Assembly: GCA_950097015.1 (NCBI GenBank)
Contig: CATNEN010000001.1
Location: 13,847,501 to 13,911,500 of the forward strand
Direction: 5' to 3'
Source of the DNA: Macrostomum hystrix
Lineage: Eukaryota; Platyhelminthes; Macrostomidae
Length of the DNA stretch: 64,000 nucleotides
In this document: one piece after another, positions 13,277 through 22,967 of the stretch
Layout: each line of letters begins with the position of its first letter
How positions within the stretch are numbered: position 1 is the first letter of the stretch
Position numbers and translations under genes: made by a program
Notes under the pieces: generated by a model
Told to the model about the DNA's origin: nothing
What the model saw: the letters and a program-made list of their open reading frames with translations, nothing else
The model's database searches: none

Positions 13277-14975
13277 ATGTCAGGAATTCGCGAGCTCGGT
13301 TATTACAAGGTGAGCGATGAAAGTTGCAGTCATTTTCTCACACCTATTTAGTGCACTGAAATCAGTGCACAGCCCATGTTTTCTAGGTGAAGTACAGACG
13401 ATGCAAGAAGATCCTGAATGAGGTATGGTCGATGTTCGCACCTGCAACCCAGTGTTTCGGATTTAATCTGTCATTTCTGATAACCACCTGACCAATAAAT
13501 GCATCATTCCAGACCTGCCCAATATGCCTTGAAGACTTTGCTATTAAAGAGCCAGTCACTGTGTCCCTCTGTCATCACGCCTTTCATGACAAGTTAGTGC
13601 TTCTATTTCATGTTTGTACTTTCAGTTTTGCTCAGTGATAGATATAAGCTTTGAGGATTATTAAACTATACTATATAAAGCTTATAAGAAAGTGGTTCTT
13701 GGAGTTAAGACTCTTAAATCTTAGTCAGACCGCAAAGCCGGTGTGGGCAGCTCTGGTCACAAAGGGCTTTGGTAGGGCCGTCTCACACCGTCTAATCGCA
13801 CAGCCATTGTCTATGGTCTGTCTCCTCAGCAGACGCCCATGAGATTATGACTTGTTTTCCTAGCTTATTTCTGAGTGTCTCTGCGAGGCAAATGAATGAT
13901 GACAAAGGACAAAATCGTAGTGGACAAAGTCAGGTCGACCTCTATGTCATACTGGGCGGTCCAGGGCCACTGCCGATACCGGGAAAAACTGCCGCGAATT
14001 GCGAAGCGACGGTTGGCGGTCCAGAGGTCCAATGGCGTCCGGTCCGTAGGGTGGGCCGAGCAGACGAAAAGGTGCTGCACATTCTCTGGCGCCCGAAGGC
14101 ACCGAGGACAGGTGTCGGGCACGGTGGGTTCAAGACGGCGCTGATAGGAGGCCAGGTGTCAGGCACGGTGAGGTCAAGACGGCGCTGATAGGAGGCCAGG
14201 TGTCAGGCACGGTGGGGTCAAGACGGTGCTGATAGGAGGCCAGGTGTCAGGCACGGTGGGGTCAAGACGGTGCTGATAGGAGGCCAGGTGTCAGGCACGG
14301 TGGGGTCAAGACGGTGCTGATAGGAGGCCAGGTGTCAGGCACGGTGATGTCAAGACGGTGCTGATAGGAGGCCAGGTGTCAGGCACGGTGGGGTCAAGAC
14401 GGTGCTGATAGGAGGCCAGGTGTCAGGCACGGTGGGGTCAAGACGGTGCTGATAGGAGGCCAGGTGTCAGGCACGGTGGGGTCAAGACGGTGCTGATAGG
14501 AGGCCAGGTGTCAGGCACGGTGGGGTCAAGACGGTGCTGATAGGAGGCCAGGTGTCCCGAGCGAAGCTATCAGAGGGTGACACGCATGCCCCGCTGGAGG
14601 CGGGATTCGGTCGGATGAATCGGCGGTGGCGGCTGGTCGATGACCGCGGCGTTGAAGCTAGTTGTGAACGCCGGCGGAGTGGACAGCGAGGACAAGAGGA
14701 CGGACGGGCTCAGGGAGAGGAGACTGAGGCAGGGGCTGGTGAACTCTTAATGACCTATGATGTCATAATAGGCTTTGGTGGTACAGCCAGTGTGCCAGCT
14801 CTGGTCACAATGGACTTTCCCGCGACTGTCTCACGGCATTCAGTCAAGAGTGTCAATCGCGCATTTCAGCTGCCTCGAGCCCTGGCTGCGAGAGCACAAC
14901 AAGTGCCCATTGTGCAAGTCGGACATTGGCAGCGCGAACGAGCGAACGCCCCTGACTTCGATGTCGTCTGCATGA
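13277..14975 (+). CDS. small RING-H2 finger protein (RNF24/RNF122-like), four exons
   Basis: Exons 13277-13309, 13387-13422, 13513-13592 and 14870-14975 join with correct phases to 84 codons plus a stop. Donors are GTGAGC, GTATGG and GTTAGT; acceptors end tctag, ccag and ttcag. The protein starts MSGIRELGYYK. It has one complete RING-H2 zinc-binding set: CPICLEDF, then CHHAFHDNC across the exon 3/4 junction, then CPLC. The ligand order C-C-C-H-H-C-C-C is what RING-H2 E3 ubiquitin ligases use to bind E2 enzymes. The closest family by layout seems to be the short RNF24/RNF122 group, but no membrane segment is visible. The last intron (about 1.28 kb) carries a LINE relic and a 44-bp minisatellite. 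The duplicated block at 13,735-13,800 resembles the sequence just before the last acceptor. Confidence 0.8.
13865..14150 (-). mobile_element. LINE relic (3' end of reverse transcriptase ORF, zinc knuckle)
   Basis: A minus-strand frame contains CPRCLRAPENVQHLFVCSAHP followed shortly by TPLDLW. This C-C-H-C knuckle plus the conserved LW is typical of the C-terminus of ORF2 proteins of Jockey/RTE-like non-LTR retrotransposons. No reverse transcriptase catalytic motif is present, so only a fragment remains. It lies antisense in the last intron of the RING-H2 gene. Confidence 0.6.
14106..14560. repeat. 44-bp minisatellite in a RING-H2 intron
   Basis: About ten copies of a 44-bp unit (core caagacggtgctgatagg) follow the LINE relic directly. 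The first units overlap the relic's coding sequence, so the array probably grew from the retroelement itself. Copies differ at one or two positions. Confidence 0.9.
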
Positions 14976-15347
14976 CACGTCATGAACCAATCAACCGATC
15001 AATCAATCAATCAAAAGACACTGCTCAACATTTCTCAGTCTCGGACATCAACGCAAACTTTGTCAGTTGCTTTGAAAGACACCCGGCAAAGACAGATTTT
15101 TTGCTCAGTGATTGAGCACTGCATTTTTGTGCACACACACGGTGCCATTTCAAACTTGCTAGATAAATTTACCATGAAGTATATTTTGATTCTTGTTTTT
15201 AAACAATTTCTGACCACGTGACCACATTCACATCGTTTATTGGCTAATAGCTGCCTGAAAATTTACTCTAAAATTTGAGCAAGCCATTTCACAGTTATTG
15301 AGTATTTCAGCTTTTTCTTCACGATATTTCACGACTGATGCTTGCAT

Positions 15348-15630
15348 CATGAGTTTGAGTCTCATGAGTTTGAGTCTCATGAGTTTGAGTCTCATGAGTT
15401 TGAGTCTCATGAGTTTGAGTCTCATGAGTTTGAGTCTCATGAGTTTGAGTCTCATGAGTTTGAGTCTCATGAGTTTGAGTCTCATGAGTTTGAGTCTCAT
15501 GAGTTTGAGTCTCATGAGTTTGAGTCTCATGAGTTTGAGTCTCATGAGTTTGAGTCTCATGAGTTTGAGTCTCATGAGTTTGAGTCTCATGAGTTTGAGT
15601 CTCATGAGTTTGAGTCTCATGAGTTTGAGT
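15348..15630. repeat. 15-bp minisatellite (atgagtttgagtctc), near-perfect
   Basis: Nineteen essentially identical 15-bp units. The absence of variants points to very recent expansion or strong homogenisation. All frames without a stop read through it, giving artefact peptides such as repeated HEFES. Confidence 0.95.
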
Positions 15631-15836
15631 CAAGATCAGTTTAATAAACCAGTGATTCAGGATGGCCATGGTTAGTGTGTCTTTAAACATTTTCCTCGCA
15701 CCTTTTTACTGTTTTTTACTTCTGGAGTTGTTTTGAAACTCTTAAAATACTTTAAAGTTCCAAAAACTGACTTGAGAAACATGCTAGCCTGCTCGAAAGT
15801 TAACCAAAAGCAAGTATGAATTTTGGTCACAGCTCA

Positions 15837-16624
15837 CTGACCCACACTGCACTGACCCACACTGCACTGACCCACACTGCACTGACCCACACTGCACTGA
15901 CCCGCACTGCACTGACCCACACTGCACTGACCCACACTGCACTGACCCACACTGCACTGACCCACACTGCACTGACCCACACTGCACTGACCCACACTGC
16001 ACTGACCCACACTGCACTGACCCACACTGCACTGACCCACACTGCACTGACCCACACTGCACTGACCCACACTGCACTAACCCACACTGTACTGACCCAC
16101 ACTGCACTAACCCACACTGCACTGACCCACACTGCACTGACCCACACTGCACTGACACACACTGCACTGACCCACACTGCACTGACCCACACTGCACTGA
16201 CCCACACTGCACTGACCCACACTGCACTGACCCACACTGCACTGACCCACACTGCACTGACCCACACTGCACTGACCCACACTGCACTGACCCACACTGC
16301 ACTGACCCACACTGCACTGACCCACACTGCACAGACCCACACTGCACTGACCCACACTGCACTGACCCACACTGCACAGACCCACACTGCACTGACCCAC
16401 ACTGCACTGACACACACTGTACTGACCCACACTGCACTGACCCACACTGCACAGACCCACACTGCACTGACCCACACTGCACTGACACACACTGTACTGA
16501 CCCACACTGCACTGACCCACACTGCACTGACCCACACTGCACAGACCCACACTGCACTGACCCACACTGCACTGACACACACTGTACTGACCCACACTGC
16601 ACTGACCCACACTGCACTGACCCC
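15837..16624. repeat. 15-bp minisatellite, array 2 (ctgacccacactgca)
   Basis: About 52 copies of the same 15-bp unit as the array at 3,509-3,868. Variants (cacaga, cacaca, gtactg) recur in a higher-order pattern in the last 300 bp: a block of about 75-90 bp containing acagaccc, then gacacac, then gtactg repeats three or four times. It lies beyond the 3' end of the second ankyrin/Mab-21 gene, as array 1 does for the first. Confidence 0.95.
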
Positions 16625-16639
16625 TGTAGGTGATGTATG

Positions 16640-17570
16640 ACCAGTGTTTATTGTTCGCATTTAGTTATCATGATCAGGATTTTTCGCTCAAAACCAAATA
16701 ACACAGCAGATTCAAATATTGAACAAGATAAAATATTTAATGATTTACAGGTGAGGAACTCCTAACAGAAGAAATCAGCCATTTACAATGCTGCAATCGT
16801 CAATGACGGACACAAAAAGAACTCAGAGAGCAGAGCTGATGTTCTCACAGTTTCAGAGCATCAGCCAACTTTATCGTCAAGTTTTTAGCCAAGCCAGTGC
16901 TCAGATTGACATTTACATAAGACAGCATGCGAAATGACTCTGCAACGACTGGGGAGAGCTCGACTTTGAAGCGAAACTCAGAGCAAATCGAGTCAAGGAC
17001 GCCGCCGTTGCTGATAGTTTAATTAGCCTTTGACCGAGAGGGGCATACTTCACTTTCTTACCAACTTCAGCCGACGTCCGTTAGCTTTATATAATTCAGT
17101 TAACTTTCACTAGCTTCTTCCGTTAACTTTACGAAACCTTCTGTTAAATTCGCTAACTTAACCGTTAAATTCCGTTAACTTTCGCTAGCTTCCGTTAACT
17201 TTATTTAATTCCGTTAACTTTCGCTATCTTCGTAGCTTCATCAAACTTCTGTTAACTCCAGCTTACTTTCGTATGCTTCCGCTAAATTTCTTCGAATTCC
17301 CTCAGCTTTCTAGCCTTGCAGCAGCTGTTTTGGCTGTGGTTGCTGTTCCCTCAGCTGGAAAACAGCAAAACTGAGGAACTTGCTTCTAAAAGCTTTCTCA
17401 AGATATCATACGCTCGTAAAAGTAAAAAAGCTGGGATGAAAAGCAGAAAAATCTTACTTTAAATTTACGAAATTAAAAGTCGGTCGAATCAAAGTCCACC
17501 AACGTCAGACACCACAACCTGCTGCATTATCCAGCGATGAGCTGAAAGAAACGCCCTGCCACCTTCAGCT
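16640..17570. other. 3' flank of second ankyrin/Mab-21 gene, degenerate repeat
   Basis: No gene recognised. Between 17,050 and 17,300 a loose motif (ccgttaactttcgctagctt and variants) recurs eight or more times. A weaker version of it (gctaactttcg, ttcgataa) occurs at 3,900-3,960 beyond the first gene, consistent with a duplicated 3' flank. Confidence 0.55.
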
Positions 17571-20500
17571 TCATGACAGGCGGTGACTTCGGCAGCTGTC
17601 TTCACTAGCTGTCATGCGGCTTCCTGCCCGTCTGCTCGACCTGCAGTCGGACAGGGCAGACTCACTCTCCGTTTCCATAGAAACTGAATGTGATTGATTT
17701 GATTTTCTCAGTCGCTTCAGCTTCTCCCTGACCCAGCGGATCTTCTCCTCATCCTGCGTCTCCATGGCGACGCGTCTCTCGTCCCTGACGGTCTCCATCT
17801 GTCGCAGGCTGAAATCCACGTGCTCAACTTGGTCGCTGTAGTGAGCCAGAGTGAGCAGCTCCTCCAAGTCCGGGTCCTCTTGCAGCTCTGAGAGCCACGC
17901 ATCGAAGTCGATTGCTGTGCGATTGCGGAGCAGCTCAGCTTGGAGACTCCAGCTCAGGCAGCGGAAGTTCACGTACAGGTGCTCAGAGCGAGGCTGTGAC
18001 AGTCTGGCTGTGAGCAGAGTCTGCGTGAACTCGGGAAGGAATGGGAATCGAGGCGGAGTGTCTGCGGGGAGGCAGAACTTCCACGCCCAGTCCGACTGGA
18101 TGGAATTCAGGTTTTTTACCTCATCTGGACTCAAGCCACGATTGACTTGCCAGTATTGCAAATCCTGAGTGATGTTTTTAGCTTCCTTGGAGTTTCCGAG
18201 TTTCAAATTTACCATAATCACCGAACACAGGGTGGCGCACCTGCACCATCGCAATGAAAGCAGGATGCTGAGCTCCCTCATCAGAGTGTCTCCATCGCAT
18301 TCTTTGAATTGCAGCTTGCTCATGCAATTGTGCATAATACTGTACACGTCAACGAACTTGAAATGTCGATCATAATAATTTGTCATTTCTCTAATCTGAG
18401 TGACAGCAGGTGGCGCTGTCAGTGGCAGCAGAGTGAACGGGTGAAAGTAGAAGTTCTCTGACTGCAGTGGTCTCACAAGTCTCCTCATCTGCTCAACCAC
18501 TCCGCCGATGTCGCTTCTCAGCTCTCTCAGTCGGTCTCGAACCATCGCCTTCGTTTTGTCGAAGTCGCCGCCGATTCCTGCGTTCTTGAAGTAGAGCGGA
18601 GCGTCGGGCATGAAGAAGTGCGGCATGCACTCATCGGGTGAGCTGCTTGAGTCGATGAAGCTCAGCATCATGTCGAGAGACTCCTTCAGCAGTGAGATCA
18701 GATTCTGAGGCTGCCAAGCTTCAGCATTCGGGTCTGTGCCATGCTTCTCCAGCATGAAGAAGAGCAGAGTCTTTGCATGGTAGGTCTTGAGTCCAGGTGT
18801 GTCCAGAGTGAGTGGCAAGTGTCTCTTGAAGATGAACTTGATGACTGAGAACAGCTCTGAGCTCATTGGTCTCATTCGGTCTGGTCGCCCTCACGAGGTG
18901 AACAGAAGTCAGCTCTGAATTAGTTTTTATCAACTGTTCAACCTGAGGCTCACAGAATGGGCTGCAGCACCGGATCGCATGGCACGTGTCCTGAGCAGGC
19001 CGCACACCGCATGCCTTGGCTGAGACGGCAGGTTGGCTGCCTGCAGCATTGATGAACGGAACTTCATAAACGTTCAACTAACAGATACACGGTGTTGTGC
19101 ATCGGACTGATTACTCACCTGACCCTACAAAGACCTGAGCATGACCCTGTGCTACCTGTAGCCTTGTTGCTAATTCACATCCAAGTTTGCGCTTGCAGCC
19201 GCCCTCTAGATGCGAACTTTGCACTTTAGCCAGCACAGTCCAGTCAATGTCTGAGTCAGCCGCTGTCCTGCCGTTCACTTGCACCAGACTGTTGGCCCAG
19301 CCCTCTGCGTAGCTGCCTGTCATCTGCCTGCCATCCTGGGCGAGGACTTGAGCGACTCCTTCCAGCCAGTCAGCCATTCTCTGCTGACACTCCGCTCTCT
19401 CCCGAGTGAATCCCGCCTTGTTGAACAGTCGGTGCAGTTCCTCACTGAGCTGCCTGTCCCGCTGAGTGTGGTCAATAAATCTGGAAAGGAAGCTAAGAAT
19501 CATTGGAAAGCCATTTAGCTGCTCATCCCTTCGTTCTAGAAACGATTCTGTTCTGGGAATCCAACGAGAAACTGGTCCATTGGTGTTTCTCATCGTGACA
19601 AACGCTGCATTAAAAAAAGAAAAAATATTTCTTACTCGTCGAGTTCCGAATTGCCACAGTTCCCTGTCTTGGCTCCCTTCTTGGCGCTGGAATTCAAATA
19701 TACGCAACAATTGCACTCGTCAAATGTAAATAGGTAATTATTCATTATTAATACAATATAAGCATCTCCAAATTCTATAGGATGTTTTTCATAATTCAAG
19801 GGCCACTACTCCATTTAGCTTCTAATTTAATAGTCCCGGTCATACGCTGTGGACCTTCATGTCTATAGTTTTTTTAACCATTTTTCTCACCTTCGGGTCT
19901 CCAGCAGCCGCAGCACCTGCTGATGTCCCAGCTGCTCCGCCACCTGCGCGCACGTCTGGCTTCGACTGTCCCGATGACTCGCATCCGCTCCTCTGTCCAT
20001 CAGGGTCTTGGCTGCTCGCACGTGACCCGCCTCACAAGCTCGCGACAGAGCTGTCCGACCCTGACTGTCTTCAGCTCGCACTGACGCACCGAGATCCACC
20101 AGCCTCTCAATGAGCTCGTGATGACCTGCATCAGCTGCCACCATGAGAGCAGTGGCTCCTGTGCCGTCTGGCAGATCGACATGTTCTTTGCTGAAGCGCT
20201 TGTCATGGAGGAGTGTGAGAGCCAGTGCGACATGGCCATGGGAGATGGAGACACCGAGCAGCTGTGTGATCTGAGCTGGCTGCATTCGAGACAGAGTCTG
20301 GCTGAGAACAGAATTTCTGCCCTCAATGGCCATCGAGGCGGTGAAGCTGATGATGTTTCCTGATTGAAGCAGCCATTCAGGCTCGATGTGAAGGAAGGCA
20401 GCCACACCTTCCTGGAGTCGAGAGCAGGCCGCAACAGCGCATTGGCGACGGAAGTGGATTAGCAAGTCAGCATTCGACACAGACTCAATTAGGAACTTGA

Positions 20501-20945
20501 GCACCTCCAACTGACCGGTCCTGGCAGCGGACTCAGCAGCCTTTCCACAACACTCATCTCTTTCAACCGTGAGGAACTCTACAAAGAATTTGACTAGCTC
20601 AAGATGACCTGATCTCGCAGCTGATCTAACAAGCTTTTTACATTGCTGATCTCTGACAGTTGGATCTGAAACTCTCAGCACAAGACATCGCGCCACTTCC
20701 AACTGACCAGACTTGACCGCTGTCTCAGCAGCCAACAGGCAGCACTGATCCTTTTCCCTATCGCCATGAATTGTCTGGAGAAGAAATTTAGCCACATCCA
20801 GATGACCATGGCAGGCTGCAACTCGCGCACTCGCCTTGCAAATAGAATTTCTCATCTCGATGCTGTCAGCTTTGCGAACATGGAGACGAACTTTCCTCAT
20901 GTTGCCTGTTCTCGCAGCTTCAGTGATGCTCATTTTCTGGCCCAT
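17571..20945 (-). pseudogene. short ankyrin / nucleotidyltransferase-Mab-21 paralogue, frameshifted
   Basis: Same three-exon plan and the same splice phases as the large gene: 20945-19891 (donor GTGAGA), 19480-19119 (acceptor tttccag, donor GTGAGT) and 19040-17571 (acceptor ctgcag). It starts MGQKMS, again an N-myristoylation consensus. It has only about four of the 33-residue repeats, then the shared ankyrin tail and a nucleotidyltransferase core (GSYAEGW, DSDIDW). In exon 3 the frame shifts near 18,857: 59 nt present in the paralogue are missing, including the conserved Mab-21 segment. The frame downstream stays open for about 430 codons with Mab-21 features intact, so the lesion is recent, an assembly error, or bypassed. 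The C-terminal tail differs from the large gene. If expressed as drawn, the protein ends early after the nucleotidyltransferase domain. Called a pseudogene only because of this lesion. Confidence 0.72.
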
Positions 20946-21440
20946 GCTTGATTGCTTTGAATTTGACGAGTTGATAAAAAGTCGAAGGGAGCAAATTGTT
21001 GGGAACTTACGAATGACAGTAAGTCTGTACAGGTTTGCTTTCCGCTACAGATTTGCACGTCGATACTTTGTTGGATGGCATGTGCGCCGTTTATCTACGA
21101 TCTGCACTCGATAAGAGGTCCTTATAACCTCCTGGCTTTAACATCCTTATCACAGGATCTGTGATAATAAGCAACTGGGAATGATAAAGCGGGGCAGGAG
21201 TGCATATCAGGTATTGACTTTTAGTAGGGCCGCCGTGTGTAATCAGGCCAGTAGTGGATAAGCACGTAGGCAAATATTTGCGGTTCCACCAAGCTGGAAT
21301 CTGTAAGAACTATATATAGTTCTTCCGTATGGCAGTGTATCCGTATAGTTTTTTCACCTTATAAGTAGCTTTTCTGTCAAAAATGTTGCATGCAATGGAA
21401 TGGCACAGTCAATGACACAGTATGATACACAATAGGTTGA
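20946..21440. other. intergenic, no gene recognised
   Basis: Upstream flank of the short ankyrin/Mab-21 gene. It should contain its promoter. No motif could be assigned and no coding region is convincing. Confidence 0.4.
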
Positions 21441-21449
21441 CACACAAAC

Positions 21450-22966
21450 GGTGGTGGGTGATGGATTGATGGTGGTGGGTGATGAATTCGATGGTGGTGG
21501 GGTGATGGATTGATGGTGGTGGGTGATGAATTCGATGGTGGTGGGGTGATGGATTCGGTGGTGGTGGGGTGATGGATTCGGTGGTGGTGGGGTGATGGAT
21601 TCGATGGTGGTGGGTGATGGATTCGATGGTGGTGGGTGATGGATTCGGTGGTGGTGGGTGATGGATTCGGTGGTGGTGGGGTGATGGATTCGGTGGTGGT
21701 GGGGTGATGGATTCGGTGGTGGTGGGGTGATGGATTCGGTGGTGGTGGGGTGATGGATTCGGTGGTGGTGGGGTGATGGATTCGGTGGTGGTGGGGTGAT
21801 GGATTCGGTCGTGGTGGGGTGATGGATTCGGTGGTGGTGGGGTGATGGATTCGGTGGTGGTGGGGTGATGGATTCGGTGGTGGTGGGGTGATGGATTCGG
21901 TGGTGGTGGGGTGATGGATTCGGTCGTGGTGGGGTGATGGATTCGGTCGTGGTGGGGTGAAGGATTCGATGGTGGTGGGGTGATGGATTCGATGGTGGTG
22001 GGGTGATGGATTCGATGGTGGTGGGGTGATGGATTCGATGGTGGTGGGTGATGGATTCGATGGTGGTGGGGTGATGGATTCGATGGTGGTGGGGTGATGG
22101 GTTCGGTGGTGGTGGTGTGATGGATTCGATGGTGGTGGGGTGATGGATTCGATGGTGGTGGGTGATGGATTCGATGGTGGTGGGGTGATGGATTCGATGG
22201 TGGTGGGGTGATGGGTTCGGTGGTGGTGGTGTGATGGATTCGATGGTGGTGGGGATTCGGTGGTGGTGGGGTGATGGATTCGGTGGTGGTGGGGTGATGA
22301 ATTGATGGTGGTGGGGTGATGGATTCGGTGGTGGTGGGGTGATGGATTCGATGGTGGTGGGGTGATGGATTCGATGGTGGTGGGGTGATGGATTCGATGG
22401 TGGTGGGGTGATGGATTCGATGGTGGTGGTGTGATGGGTTCGGTGGTGGTGGGGTGATGGATTCGATGGTGGTGGGGATTCGGTGGTGGTGGGGTGATGG
22501 TTTCGGTGGTGGTGGTGTGATGGATTCGATGGTGGTGGGGATTCGGTGGTGGTGGGGTGATTTTCTCGGTGGTGGTGGGGTGATGGATTCGGTGGTGGTG
22601 GTGTGATGGATTCGATGGTGGTGGGGATTCGGTGGTGGTGGGGTGATGGATTCGATGGTGGTGGGGATTCGGTGGTGGTGGGGTGATTTTTTCGGTGGTG
22701 GTGGGGTGATGGATTCGATGGTGGTGGGGATTTGTTGGTGGTGGGGTGATGGGTTCGGTGGTGGTGGGGTGATGGATTCGATGGTGGTGGGGTGATGAAT
22801 TCGATGGTGGTGGGGTGATGGATTCGATGGTGGTGGGGTGATGGATTCGATGGTGGTGGGGTGATGGATTCGATGGTGGTGGGGTGATGGATTCGATGGT
22901 GGTGGGGTGATGGATTCGATGGTGGTGGGGTGATGGATTCGATGGTGGTGGGGTGATGGATTCGAT
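21450..22966. repeat. 23-bp GGTGGTGGGG-type minisatellite, array 1
   Basis: About 66 copies of a 22-23-bp unit (core tggattcggtggtggtgggg) with interspersed gattcga/gattcgg variants and occasional short units. It ends abruptly at about 22,966, where the GAAGC-rich segment begins. Long histidine/proline-rich antisense ORFs here are artefacts. Confidence 0.95.
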
Positions 22967-22967
22967 G

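Larger units (their letters stand above)
13735..14866. repeat. short direct duplication flanking a retroelement relic
   Basis: About 65 bp at 13,735-13,800 (with agctctggtcacaa and gtctcac...tcgca) recur at about 14,785-14,866 with extra bases, immediately before the last RING-H2 acceptor. The two copies flank the LINE relic and the 44-bp array, as if they mark a local duplication around the inserted material. Confidence 0.5.

Noticed and set aside
15784-16660. Cys/Val-rich and HTALT-repeat ORFs of about 275 codons
   Set aside because: Artefacts of the 15-bp array, open on both strands in several frames.
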